From: Cucumis sativus
Taxonomy: Eukaryota; Streptophyta; Magnoliopsida; Cucurbitales; Cucurbitaceae
Direction: 5' to 3'
Length of the DNA: 64,000 nt
Assembly (NCBI RefSeq): GCF_000004075.3
Contig: NC_026656.2
Coordinates: forward strand, 21,338,607-21,402,606
Below the pieces are notes generated by a model, which was not told where the DNA came from, searched no databases, and saw only the letters and a list, made by a program, of their open reading frames with translations. This document shows, one piece after another, positions 44,475 through 58,377 of the stretch (positions are counted from its first letter, which is position 1; each line of letters starts with the position of its first letter). Made by a program: the position numbers and the translations under genes.

Positions 44475-47400
44475 TTGAGATCTATTTCTCTCACTCTTTG
44501 CCATAAGTTAGACATATTTTTATTTATCAAGTTTTGTTGAGTTTTAAATCCTTACTCACAAATGTTGTTTTTTAACCCTCTTTTAATAATTAATATACAA
44601 CCAAATTTATTGATGATTTAAATTTAAGACATTTACAAAAATAACAAAATATATATGTGTTTCATAATAAGGTCAATGGTCACAATATTTTTTAAAATGC
44701 AAAAGTAGTAAATTTAATAGCTATAATTATTTGTCATATTTGTAATATGTAAAAAAATATGTATCATGCTGTCTTCAGTCAAAAGATATAAAAATTTATT
44801 ATTATTATTATTATCTTTTTGCTATATTAGTAATTTTTTTTAAATAAAACGTTGTTATGTAAGATAATTATCCAAAAATAAAATTTAAGCAAAATGAATT
44901 GGGCGGTGAAATATTGTATTTTATTGGGCCGTTCTCCTCGAAACAAACCCTTCTATGATGAAGAAAACTCGGCCCAAGCCCAATCATTCTATTCGGATAA
45001 TGGCTTACGTTTATTTTATACTTTTTACCCATCTTAATTTGTAAAACATTTAATTTTTACTATTTATACTCTTTTTTTTCTTCCAATAACCGTTTATAAG
45101 TTACGTAGTCAAAATGGTGCAAAATTTGAAAATTAATACTTATTTTAATATTTTAGAGTATTCATATTTTGAATTCAAAGATATATTAACAAAGATAAAA
45201 ATAATAACAAGTATACTGTTTTAAGTTATAAACTCAATTATTCTGTTAAATTATATTAGATAAAGTATACAAATATTATATATCTTGTAATATTACAAAA
45301 TAATAATTATAAAGAAAGCTATATCAAATATGTTCATAAATTAATTAACAATAATACATATTCATCTTAATATTCAGCGAGTAATTATATTTCAAACACA
45401 AATTTAATTATGCTTTGTTTAAAATTCTTATATTTAAAATTATGTTCTTAGATTGTCTGCAAAACAAAATTGGATTTTGAAAATAATATTTTATATTATA
45501 ATTTTTGAATTATGAGTTGTTACTCCAATATAGGAAAAGAATTCGATATTTGTTTCAATATTAACATTTTGTTTATTTCTATAATAAAACTTTAAATAAA
45601 TTATTGAGTAATTCTGGTTGTCAATTTAATTTAATTCAATTCAACATAGATGCAATATCGATCTCGACTAACCTTCACTATCAATATAAAATTTATTATT
45701 GATCACTATCAATTTTGACAAATGTTTAGAAAATTCTTAAAATATTTAAACATCTAAGAAAATGTATTAAAATACGAAAAATTAGAAAATGACTAAATTG
45801 TAAGTGCATGTATATAATAAATAAATACACGTATATTTATATATATCTTATGTTGTTTTCTATTGGAGGCAAGGACAAAAAATATAATTATCATTTCAGT
45901 TTAGTCAACGGAGATAAACTTTTCTCTCTCTTTTCGTTTAATAAAAAAAATTAATTTTGTACTGAATTAGTTGTCACGAGATAAACAAGCATAACTAGTT
46001 ACTAACTACGTATAAGTAAAATGATATATTGGAGGAAAGTATAGAAATTGATTAAATTGGGAAAATGAACCTTTGGATTTGGAATTGGGTTACAGGTCAT
46101 TTTTCCAAAACGATTGAAACTCAAACAATAGAATTTTAATTATTCAATCCCTCTTTTTTTCTTTCTATAAATTTACATTTTCTTCAATTAAATCTATCCT
46201 CTCTCTTCTATTATTTTGGTATCATTCAAAAAATAGGAACAAAAAAATTATTTCATGTTTGGGGATTAATTTAGGGCAAGGACATGCATTAAGTTTGTAA
46301 TTAATATGGAGACAAGGTGGCATGGGAATTATTTTTATTTTCAAGTACGAATTATTTTTTTTAAGAAATTGAAAGTACAACTTTTTTTTCGAGACATTAT
46401 TGAATATATTTCACGTGCAACATATATGTATATATGTGTATGTATGTATACCTAATGTAATTTATTGTTCTATTATTGTTATTTTTGTAATTCCATTTCA
46501 AAATACTTAAATTAAATTTACATCTAAAACCATTTAGAAAATATAATATCATTAATTTATCATATTTTTAAAATGTAAATTGTATTTTGAGGTTGAACCT
46601 TGTTTTTTTAATAAATTGTAGTATTAAATTTTTGGGTAGCGTGTAAATCTAAAAAATGTTTAGAATGTTTAATTACTTATTAAATTGAACTTAGGTGTTG
46701 CTTATGTTTGAATAATATCACAATCAATGTAATTTTAATTTAATATGAACATATCTTAACTGGTGTAAACACAAATATTAAACTACAAAATAAAAAGATC
46801 CAGTTTTTAATTTTTATCCACAAATGTTAGTTTTGTGATTCAAAATCTCAACGTTGATGGTTGAAATTGAAGTCATATACTTTTCAAGTTATTTTTTTTT
46901 TATTATTTATAGATTTTAAAATTTATAATAATTTTTTCTTTAGACTGTGTTTACTCGTTCACATCTAATATTTCGAGTTGAATTGATTATTGAATGGTAC
47001 TGTACAATTAAATAGTTCCACTTTTGTTTTTTAGACATGTGTAAGAAGCCAAAATAATCAACCAGAATCAAAGTAAATATTCTTATTTTATTATTGTTGA
47101 AATTTTTGGTTAATAAATCATTTAGTTATATATACACAAACACATGGAAACCCTTTAAAGCAAGTTGAGATTCTCAAACAAAACGAAAAAATCCATAGAA
47201 GATAACTTATTAAAATACTCATATTGGAATAATAAAGAAAAAAAAAATGTTACATACATTATATTAGTCGAATAAAAATTGGCAGTAGCAAAGAAAGGTC
47301 AACTCAGACTCGTAATAAATAAATGCATGTATGAACTGAAGAGGCACTAGTAATGAATATTATTGTGATGAACTTTACCCCTCCTTTAAATAAATTGAAC

Positions 47401-50226
47401 AAAAGGTAATGGGTAACATGGGATTCTTTTGCTTTTGCCTAAGTATTTTCTTTTTCGTTCTTTCAAAAAAAGTCATTCTCTTTTTTAAATTATCATCAGT
47501 AAAATAGAACCTTTCAACAAACAATAATATGAAAAACTATAATAAGCATTTAGATTGATATATTTGAAGATGATGATATTTTAACATATTTTAAATATGA
47601 TGTATTTCAAAACACTTATACTAGCTAGCTTGACATCCACTCATTTTAAGATATGTGACATACCAACGTTAGATTCTTTGAAAACTATATATACTTTTTA
47701 ATTAATCTTTAGTTTGTTCCCTTTATAATTAAGTTTTGTTTCTTTTTTTTTCACCAACTCAAATTTATCTCTTATGATCAGTTCAATGCAATCCGGTTTT
47801 CTTTTAAAAACTATAGCATCTTAATTTGTTGAAAATACGGTTATTTCACCTAATGTTTTAATTATACTATCCTAATTAATTATAAACAATTATCTAATGC
47901 TATAAATTATAAAATTAAATTAAAAAATTGATGATTTATATATTTTAGTTATTACGTTTAAGAGTTATTTTAGAAACTACACTAACCTAAAATTATGCTT
48001 CAATTTAATGGAAATATTTGGAGGTGATTATGAGATAGTTGTTTTTTTTTTTTTTATTCATTTCGGGAATTACTTAAAAAATATTTTTAATCATTCAAAG
48101 TCAAGTTTAGTAGCGTGAAAAATGTATTTGAAAATTCGAAATAAAAATGGATTGATTTTTAGTGTTTAAATTATTGTTTTAGTGTAATTTTAAGTTTGGT
48201 AAGGATTTAAAAAATATTTTCAAACATACATATTTTAAGTGAAAGTTAATAATTTAGAGGTCCAAGCTTTTCCCACAGACTTGAGATAACTAAGTTAAAG
48301 ATTCGCTGAAAATTAATAATCGTTTCTATATAGTTTGTTTGATCAATATAATTAAAAAAAACTTTAAAATTATTTTAAGTGTTTGTTAATTGGTTTTGAA
48401 AATAATTTATTTTTAAAATCAAACAGTTTTGGTTCAAACACTAAATAAACAAAACAAGTTAACATTTTAGAGAACAAATATAAAGGTTAAAAATCTATTT
48501 TGATTTTTGAATTTTTTAAAAAAAAGTTAATTCTGTTTCGATCATCTTTATTTGAATGATTAGACTTTTAAGTTCATCATACTAATTATTTTGATAAATA
48601 GACAATAAAATCTTGCTAATTTATTATTATCATTTTTTTAATGTCAAGATCTAAATATAATTAATACACTTTAATTAAATAAACCAAAATTTAAAACTAA
48701 TTTTGTTATTTTTCTCCAAAACTTAAATCTTTCTCATCTTATTTGCACTCTCCAACGTTTATTTATTTATTTTTTAAAATAAAAATATATAAGTATGATA
48801 AAAAAAAAACAAAATGGAGTGTTTAGTATCAATAACAAAGATAAAATAAAATAAGTAAAACACTTGTTTAAAATAAATTCTATGAAATTACAAACAAATA
48901 TTTTCACAACTAATCATGATATAAAAAAGAAAGGAGAAAACAATTGTAAGAAGAAAAAAACACCTCAATCAACTTGAGATACATGAATAAATTGCATCTA
49001 AACATGTGAGTTGAAAAAATGACATAGAATGATAGTGCACCAAAATAAGAATCAAAATGAAAAAGATAGTGATCTTTTTAATTATTCGATAAAACAATAA
49101 TTTACTATCTAGTTAAAATTAAAACTATAACTATATATTATTTTATTTGATATTACTGTTATTCAACTATAGAAACAATCACCTGTAATGAAGAAATGAA
49201 AATGTATTGTTTTTTTTTAATAGAAAAAGATAATATTTAAACCAAATATAAAATAAGATTTAAAGAGATTGTATATAAAACATATTATTTTTTGTTCGTA
49301 GTGTCAGAACGATGTGTCTCGGGGGGGTGTCCCATCCACGTTTCAATATCTCGTAATAACAAACCACATCAAATAAAGTACCTAAAAATTAAAACAATAA
49401 AGAGAAAGTAAAAGAAAAAAAAATACTTTTGACACCCAATCCCTACTCCATTTCTCTACTCCTCACCTCTACAATATTTATTCCACACTATCCAATCACT
49501 TCCCCACAACCAAACATCGTGGCGTGGCCCTCACAGAATACTGTGAGACCCTTCATCCACTAATCCAATTCCCTCCTTCATTGAGGTAGACGGTAAAGAC
49601 GCTGTTAATAATCATCTCTACAAACCCCACACACCCCCTTCCCCTCACCCCTTCTAGAATAAAAAGACACCATGACGGTTGTTTTTACCAATTCTTATGA
49701 AACGGGGCTTCACCTCCGATGCTGAAGTGGTGTTCAAGATCAATCTTTGTCCTCTCCACTTGTTCTAACTATAATCAGACTAAGTATTTCCCACTTTAGT
49801 TTTGCTTCTACAGATGGTAACACTGTGTTGTCCACAATTTCATAAAACACGACAATGGTTATGAATGTGAAACATTCATAAAACTATATCACTTTCTATA
49901 ATTAATAGAATATAAAATTTAATTATATTTTTAAATGATTTACTATATTTGAAAAGGCTACTCGTGGGAATAAGATTAAAAGTGAAAATGTCTACGGCGT
50001 TGTGGGCAACAATATTAGTTTTATTTACTAATTTGTATATAAAAAAAAGAATATATATAACGAAGAGAATTGGAAAAGACACGTTGAGAAAAATCACTAT
50101 ATTATATTTATATTATTGTTTGGGTTTTAAATTTTAATTGGAACAACAAAAATACTAATATTAAAAAAAAACAATAATTATTATTATAACAAAATAAAGA
50201 AAGAGAAAACCTCTGTGTATCAGTCT
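44475..50226. other. Long gene-free AT-rich region
   Basis: Almost 6 kb without a supportable gene. Four TGGGCY/RGCCCA (site II-like) motifs cluster at about 44899-44982. The patch 49300-49800 is GC-richer and pyrimidine-rich and may be distal promoter of the ARM gene, but no reading frame stays open there. Elsewhere only poly-A/T and TATA-type low complexity was seen. Confidence 0.5.
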
Positions 50227-50235
50227 TATATAAAG
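50227..50235 (+). promoter_or_regulatory. TATA box of the ARM-repeat gene
   Basis: TATATAAAG, 235 bases before the chosen start codon, followed by purine-rich then T-rich leader. It is the best TATA match upstream of the gene. Confidence 0.6.
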
Positions 50236-50428
50236 AAGCGAAAAAGAAAAAGAGAGAAGAAAATCATTAGACTCTGTTTTTTTTTTTTTTCTTCAGTTGA
50301 GTGAGTGCGGGATTCCCAAGGGACGAGGACGAGGACGAAGAAGAACACGATCCTTCTGAAATCGAAAACCCTTCTTTTGGATTATTCCGCCACCGTCTTC
50401 CACTTCATCATACGGATTTTGCTTTGCA

Positions 50429-50434
50429 ATGTAA
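50429..50434 (+). promoter_or_regulatory. Minimal upstream ORF ATG-TAA
   Basis: ATGTAATG at 50429-50436 holds a start codon followed at once by a stop, and then a second ATG (50434) that opens a longer frame overlapping the main start to about 50535. Both are in the presumed 5'UTR. Such elements can reduce translation of the main frame. Confidence 0.5.
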
Positions 50435-50461
50435 TGCGCTGTAACAATAGTTTACAGGGCA

Positions 50462-52315
50462 ATGGCCAAGTGTCATTCCAACACCATCGGATCAGTCGCT
50501 CTCCATGGAATCTCCGGCGCCAATGCACCTACTAGACACTTCCGATTCTGTACCTCCTTTTCTGGAGCTGCATTCCGACGCAGAATCTACGACGCTGTTA
50601 GTTGCGGTGGGAGTTCTCGGTATCGCCACCGGTACAAGGATGAAATAATGGATGAAGACCCCACCATGGGGGACGGATCGGTTTCTAGGGATTTGAAGGA
50701 GCCGGAGGAGGAGAAACCGAGGAAACAGAAATTGGGCAATGGAAAATCCGAGAAGCTCGTGGATCTTCTGAACTTGGCTGACTCAGTGGAGCTGGAGAAT
50801 GAGGCGGAGACCAGGAGGAAGGAGGATGAGTTGAAGGAGTTGAAACGCACGGTGAAGGATTTACAGGCGGAGGATTTGGGGAAGCAAAAATCGGCGGCAA
50901 GCAGTGTGAGGCTTATGGCGAAGGAGGATTTGGTAATACGAGGGACGCTTGCTCTTCTCGGTGCCATTCCTCCTCTTGTTGCGATGCTTGATTTGGAAGA
51001 TGAAGAATCCCAGATCGCTGCTCTCTACGCACTGCTAAACCTTGGAATCGGCAACAATGCGTAAGTTCTTAACGATTCCACTTCTTCACTTTGTTCTCTG
51101 CTCTTAACTCCTTCAAAACTCTCTCTCCATTTAACTCCATTACATATTGTTTCTGCATGCATGTTTTAGTTGATTTAATTTTCTTCCACTATCAACTCTG
51201 CGTTTTTCCTCTGTTTGTGTAAATGTCTTCGTAACTTGTAGTTGTTTCGCGTCTATTCGAAATGGTAAGTCATATGAACAGTCTCTTCGGTAATTGATCC
51301 TCCAGAATTAGTGTCTCATTTTCTTTTATGTACCAAAAAAAAACCCTCCTAAATTCTTGCATTAACATTGAATTTTCTCCTACCCCACTCCAGGAACAAG
51401 GCAGCAATTGTGAAAGTGGGGGTCATCCACAAAATGTTAAAGCTGATTAAATTAGAGGCTACATCAAACTCATCAGTTGCAGAAGCAATAATTGCAAACT
51501 TCCTCGGTTTGAGCGCACTAGACTCAAACAAGGGCGTAATTGGATCGTCTGGTGCGATTCCCTTCTTGGTCAAATCCCTTCAAAACACCCACTGTAAAAT
51601 CAGCAATCAAGCTCGGCAGGATGCTTTAAGGGCGCTCTTCAATCTTTCCATTGCTTCATCAAACATCCCAATTATATTAGAAACGGATTTAATCCCATTT
51701 CTTCTTAACATGTTGGGCGACATGGAAGTAAGTGAAAGAATCCTTTCAATTTTAAGCAATGTGGTATCAACCCCAGAAGGTAGAAGAGCAATAAGCATTG
51801 TTCCAGATGCATTCCCAATATTAGTAGATGTTTTAAACTGGACAGATTCACCTGGGTGTCAAGAAAAAGGGTCTTATGTTTTAATGGTGATGGCACACAA
51901 GCTCTATGGCGAAAGACAAACAATGGTAGAAGCAGGCCTTGTATCTGCTTCTCTTGAATTAACACTTTTGGGTAGTGCATTGGCTCAGAAAAGGGCATCC
52001 AGAATTTTGGAGTGTTTGAGATATGATAAAGGGAAGCAAGTTTCTGAAAGTTTTGGTGGCAATCTTGGTGGTGCTGCTGTGTCTGCTCCCATTATTGGGA
52101 CTTCATCTTCTTCAAATTGTAACAAAATCTGTGTGGAAGAATCTGAAGAAGCCATGAGCATGGAGAAAAAAGCAGTGAAGCAACTAGTACAACAGAGTCT
52201 ACAGTACAACATGAGGAAGATTGTGAAGAGGGCTAATTTGCCTCAAGATTTTGTTCCATCAGAGCATTTTAAGTCACTTACAACAAGTTCAACTTCAAAA
52301 AGCCTACCATTTTAA
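50462..52315 (+). CDS. ARM-repeat protein related to PUB proteins but without U-box
   Basis: Exons 50462-51060 and 51394-52315 join across a 333-bp GT-AG intron (GC|GTAAGT ... CCAG|GAAC) to give 506 residues. Residues 1-55 are Ser/Arg-rich with few acids and could be an organelle-targeting leader. An acidic, then Lys/Glu-rich coiled-coil-like part covers about 60-145. From about 150 to 430, helical ARM repeats follow (GAIPPLVAMLDLEDEESQIA, SGAIPFLVKSL, ARQDALRALFNLS, DLIPFLLNMLGD, FPILVDVLNW). The repeats resemble those of plant U-box ubiquitin ligases, but no U-box is present, so ligase activity is not expected; a protein-binding role is likely. The C terminus (MEKKAVKQLVQQSLQYNMRK) is a conserved-looking basic helix. 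Function unknown. The start has a good context (GGCAATGGCC). Confidence 0.88.
51061..51393 (+). other. Intron of the ARM-repeat gene
   Basis: Starts GTAAGTTC and ends CCACTCCAG. It is T-rich, and joining the exons keeps the ARM reading frame (NNA|NKAA). Confidence 0.9.
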
Positions 52316-52466
52316 CATAATATCAGATTTCCTTGAGAGATCTAAATCAAGTGTTCATCATTGAGAAGAAATTAGTCTATTCTTTTAAGTAATTAAATAG
52401 CAGTCAGTTTTCATTAGAGAAGTCTTTTTAGTCTCTTAACCTTTTTTTGGTTGTGTAGAAGTAAAA

Positions 52467-52705
52467 TAGAAAGGGCCTACCTCTGCTTCCAAATTCAACC
52501 CTCGTGGAACAACCAGATCCTAAGCAATTACTCTGATATCTTCCCTGGCGGTGGAACTGTCTAAAGATTGAAAATTCCTGTGGCTGTTTTCACTCAGCAT
52601 AACAAAGCTCGTGGTGATGCCACTGCTCTTGTACCGATTAGTGGGTCACCTTCGACCCACCATTACAATTCAGCCTACCTTGGTGGCCCCTTTAAAATGT
52701 AATGT
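52467..52705 (+). other. Coding-like patch, unidentified
   Basis: In one frame this reads IERAYLCFQIQPSWNNQ... to a TAA, then IPVAVFTQHNKARGDATALV...SAYLGGPFKM to another TAA. Codon choice and base composition are more gene-like than the flanks. There is no start codon, splice context or known domain that I recognise. It may be a gene fragment or just GC-richer 3'UTR of the ARM gene. Confidence 0.25.
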
Positions 52706-55700
52706 AATGCACATCTCATATTTTTCTTTTGCTGGCTAGGCCTATTGGTACAAGTGTCGGTCACTTTTACGTGTTTTTTTTAAACCTTCAATAAGTAGAT
52801 ATTTGAACCTCAAACCTGATGGATGATAGCCGAAGGGCTATTCTTTTACTGGTTGATAGCACTTTCACTTGCTTTGAAACATCATGAATAGTTCAAAATT
52901 TTCATTCTAGTAATTAATAAATATTTGGCTGTGGGGATTAAATTAGCAGTGGAATGAATTGGTTCTTTGTGCTGATTAATATTTTCTCATCCATTTTCAG
53001 CTTTAACTGTATACAGATCTGGAGCAGGGAATTTGCTGAGCTGTTTATAGCATAGGCACAATAATTTCCAAGGCATGTCTTGAGCACGAGGTATTGATTG
53101 TAAATATAGAATTGAGTGAATTCATTATGTGACTATATTGAGTAATCTATTATTCAATTTAGAGTTGCACTTCTGTCTTATCTCTTACTTTTGCAATGAC
53201 CCCCCATGTATACTTTTCTTCTCTTGGCCTGTAGATAGCTTTAGATTATAATTCCCATTTCATTTTCTCTTCTGTGAACAGTTTGTGAACTCCTTGACCT
53301 TCAATTCCTTGTGTTTTGACTAGTTGTGAGATGAAATTGATAGTTATTTCTATGATCAAATTCTTCTTGTTGATGTTCGATAGTCAAGCCTCTTGGGTTT
53401 GATATGCTTAGTGGGGTCTGCTTTTATTAATACCATTGAATTCAATTTCCCCCATACTTTCACAAGATTAACTGAGCACAGAATGATATTATAAAATGTT
53501 AGTGCTGATGTTGTGCTAAGTGCAATTGAAAATTGGAGGTGAGACAAAAAGACTTTTTCTTTCTAGTGGAAGTATAGATTAATTTAATCATTTGAACTTT
53601 TGAATGGAAATCTCTAATTAATTGATCTTACTATTTATTTAAATCCAAAAACAAATTACAAGCTAAATGTGAGTTAGTAGAACTGTTGTTTATTGAGGTT
53701 CTTTGTGCTAGCTGCTAGATCCGAACTGAACCTATGATCATCGTAATAGTTTTTAATGATACTTGGAAATTAATAGATAAATTTAAAATTGAAGAAGCAT
53801 GGGAGTTACATATTTAATTAAGGTAGAGGAAAAGAAAGGCTATAAAGCCACTAGAAATCATAGAGCATAGGTGGGGATACCAGACAGCTAAAGGCTACCC
53901 ATTAAAAGGATCAAAACTCATTAACTCATTAGTTTTCTAAAAGTGTCCTTTGATATAATAATACAATTTACATCCATTTATTGCTCTCGTTGATTTAGTT
54001 TCACAAAGTACTTAAAAAATGAGGTGGAATTTAGTTCCACGATTCCTTGCCGTTTCTTTAAATTACTTTGATATTACTCAGCTAATTAGTTCTTCAAAAT
54101 GTTTTTTGGTTTCTAAATTTTTTTTTATCTTTTCTTAAACTTTTAAAAACTTATGTTATAGTTTATAAACTTTTAAAATAAGTTTATTTTGATTTTTATC
54201 ATTAGGATTATGTTATTATTTCGTTAAAGACTTAATGTAATTCTAACGTTAAAGACCCAAAAAGTTCTTAAAAGTTTAGGGACTAAAACATGTGGGTTAA
54301 AAAGTTTAGGAACTAAAATATAACCAAAGATACAAAGTTTAAAGATCAAAATAGAATTTAAACCTTCTTAAAATATCATTCATACGTGTAACGTGAAAAA
54401 GTAGCAATGGACAAAACAACGTATAAACAAACATTTGTTGACATCTAAGTCTAGTAAGCTTTGGAAAATCAAGTCAAACCTACCTTGATGTGTATAGATT
54501 TGAACACGGCCTTGAATGTTTATTTCAAAATTCAACCTAACACAACTTTGTCAAAGTAGTAGGTAAGTTTCTTTTAGTATTACAATTGAAAGTTGAAGAT
54601 TCAAATCTTTCATTTGTAAAACGATAAATCAATTAGTTACATTTAAGCTAAGTTCGTTTTGACGTAATGACATAACAGGTAACTTCCTGAAGTGCACGGT
54701 TTCTTCAATTCTCTACCTTTCTCCCTTTTTTCATCTTATTTATTCCATTTATTAGATATTTAATGGTTTCAATGGGTTTTTTTTGTTCCATTATTTTAAG
54801 TTTAAACGTTGGAGTGAAGATTCAATTAACTATTAGATGTGTTATTGCATGAATGTAGTGAAAACCATACATTACAAAATTCATGTATAAGTTTGCCTTT
54901 TCTTTAATTTTATTTTAATCAATTAGTCATTTTGAACCAGATTTAGAGGATATCTCTCTTGATGAAGTGAACATAAATAATAAGATGGACTAAACCACAA
55001 AATTGTTCCAATTGAATTTGGTTGTTATGTCAAGTAGCTCTACATTCAATTGATCACATTGAATATACTCATAGGATTAGTAATTTAAACACTCATTCAT
55101 ACAAAATTGCCATGAATCTAAACCACCATAAAAATGTAGCATTTTTTCTCTTATTTTTAACAATTGAATTGAATACAAAAAAAAGAGCTGTTTATTCATT
55201 ATTACTAAAACTTCAGTTATTTTCCCATCGAGTAGACCACTTCTACCACTCTCACTTTATTTTAATATTGAAATGGAATAAAGTTTAGTATGTTGGAGAG
55301 GTGTGACAATTATTAAACTTTTTCTCTCTCTTTTGAATAAAGTGAAAAATGTAATTATGGGCTTTCAGTAAAGGATGTGGGGGTAGGCAGTGCATTCATT
55401 TTTTTTAAAAGTAGGGCAATTTTTTTTCCTTAAAAAACAGGTCATCTCTAAAGACTAGTGGAATTGTGGAATTTGTAATCATAATCCTAATGGGAAGATT
55501 TGAAATTTTAAGTCTAAATTTTATGATTATTTCGTACCATTTTAATATTTTTAGAAGTTTAATTGGATTATAGTTTACTTAGATGTTTTCTTTTTGTCTC
55601 TTTTAAATTTGATTTTTTTTTATATATATAATTTGCTATATTTTGTACCCTTTGTTGATATGATTAGTCGACTACAATGCCTTTTTCGTCACGGATTGGC

Positions 55701-56604
55701 TGCTATATTAATTCTTATTTCTCATCCAATGTTACATTTTTAGACAATTTTTATTTTTCCTTAGATACTCTTTGCATCCCCTTTTCCCTTTTTATTTTCA
55801 TTTTACATATGTCCTTTGTTTTAGCTAAAAACTTGTCTACACTTTCTCACCTAACCTTCAAAATAGCCTATTCAATTTATTTCTTAACCTATTGTTTCTT
55901 TTTGGTTCAGCAACAATGATAATACAAAAATTCAACAAATCTGTTGAGCTGTATCTTAAGATTCATTATATGTTAAATTTTCTACCATTGGCTTAAAAAA
56001 AATACTTCATCCACCTTTTCAATATACATATAATAAACAATAAAGGCTGTGGTTTGTTCTAAAGCCACTGCCACACACCATTATATGAGACTACGACTCC
56101 CGACTCGCATATGAAATTTTAAAGGATTTACACTCTAGGTATATATGAAAAAGATTTACACTCTAAATCTTTCTTGGTCTTTTTAAAGGGAAAATTGTGG
56201 GACTGTTATGAGTGATACTCCAAGATGAATGGAGAGATGATATAGAGAAAGATGAAAATGATTGTGGTTTGGGTACGGTCCTAAGGCAGCTGACATTGTC
56301 GGAGATGGGATGTGTATTATTGGATATATTATTAATGTAATGTAACAAAGCCACCCTTTTTGTGTTTTTGAGGCACACCTCTTAATGCTATTTTATGAAG
56401 AAATTGCTTTTGTTTTCTTTACCAGATTTGGCATCTTGTGCCAATTAATAATTTAACTTTTCCCCCTTCTGATTTTGATGCCTTACCCACCAATATTTCA
56501 CCTTTTCCCCCCTCTATCTTCTCCTTTCCAACACATGCTATATGTATTCTCTTCTCACTATCTTAAATTATTGCCTATATCAAGTCTTCTATTTACCTCG
56601 CTCT

Positions 56605-56635
<31 letters not shown>

Positions 56636-58326
56636 AATTATATTTTAAATTTTGTATTTAATAAGTCCCTAATCAATTTTTTAAGTATTTCTATTAAATA
56701 AAATTGAATATATTAGAGAGCTCATTTTATCAAATATAACCAAATATGTATGCTAATAATATTTTTCAAATAAGTCATTTTCAATATTTTTATACACAAA
56801 TTTGTTTAGTTTGATAGGTATTAATTCAAAATGTTCATATCCTTCTAAAATGTGGAAATTAAGTTATAATCATAGGATGCACAGTTGTTACAGTTGTTGG
56901 ATGTATGAACTATTAGTTAGTGACTAAAGCTAGTCGTTGAAATTGATCGATGGAGATGGTTGCAATATTGTTATTTATTGAAATAAGGCAATACTAATTA
57001 TTGATGATGATTGTTACCATGGTTAGTGTTCGATAGTGACTAATGGATCGACTTATTAGAAACCAACAAAAATGAAAGTGGGGATACCAACTCAACCCTA
57101 ATTCAAATTGGTGAGCAAACACCTTCGAAAGTTTGTTTATTATGCAACCTGAAAACAAACGTTATAAAAATAAAGAGTTTGCATAATATAAGTTATATGC
57201 CAAACAATAACACCAGTCAATTAAAAAAACTTGAGCTAATGAATTGTAATAATTTAAAACTCCTTTTTCTTTCGTGCCTCAAAATTTGTAGACCTTAAAC
57301 TCAAAATCAAGAGATAGATGATATACACATATTTGAACTAAGTGTGAAACAATAAACACAATAGAAAAATAAATTAACTGTCTACTTTAATTTTCTAAAA
57401 AAATTACTTTAATAATTAACATGCATTAAGTGCATAGATAATGGAAAGCATGTAAAATCCAAACATTGACCAATTAATTAGGGCAGGTAAAGAATAGAGT
57501 TGAGAACTATTAACAAAGCATTAAACAGTTCCACTCTACTCCCATCTTATCATTATTTGAAATGTGACATTTATCATTCAATTTTATATAAAAATACATG
57601 TGAGATTGTATATGAATGATGACTTTATGATAAGATACATAATGAATATATATAATGGGGTAAGACAGCAGCCATGCCAATGAACTTTTATGTGTGTCAT
57701 ATATCAAATATTCCATGAGAATATGTATATATATAATACACATAAGTATATATATAATGTTGTATATATTATATTATCACACACACACACAGCTCACATG
57801 CGCATGTCTCTTCCACAACCCTACTAATTTCTTCTTTTTTTTTTTCTCTTTTCAGCAATTCCAACTCTCTCTAAATGACAAAACCAAACCATAGATGAAC
57901 TAAATCATGGGTTGAATTAGGCAATTATAATTGAAGCCATAAGTTTGTTTCAATTCGGATTAGATTATATATTTTTCACTCAATTAAAAGCTTATCATTT
58001 TTATCTTAAATGGTGTCCCCCTGTTTTAATTATCACAGCTCTTTAATTACTTTTATTGTGTGTGTTTTTTAACAAATTTTAAATAGGGTGTTTTATAGTA
58101 AGAACAATTTATGATTACTATTAGTTAATAAAAAAAGATAATGTGTTAATTTTTCTCACTAACAATGATGCTTTTTAGCTTAGCGAATAGCCGATTTATG
58201 TTTAAATTTTACGATATTTTCTCATAGCAATTATAATTTACAGCTCACAGTGGCTCTTGTTCAAAAGAACTCATACTAAATGTTGAAGAAACATTTAGAA
58301 AGCAAGAAACTTGGATCGAGCCCTGG

Positions 58327-58377
58327 AGCCCAAATTATGTAGCTTTTCCCATTAACAGTTCTATTATAATTTGGGCT
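58327..58377. repeat. 12-bp perfect inverted repeat
   Basis: AGCCCAAATTAT and its reverse complement ATAATTTGGGCT, separated by 27 bases. Each arm includes a GCCCAA/TTGGGC site II-like motif, and a third TTGGGCT follows at about 58389. Confidence 0.6.

Noticed and set aside
50587..50967. Minus-strand frames over ARM exon 1
   Set aside because: Ser/Pro-rich shadow of the real exon.
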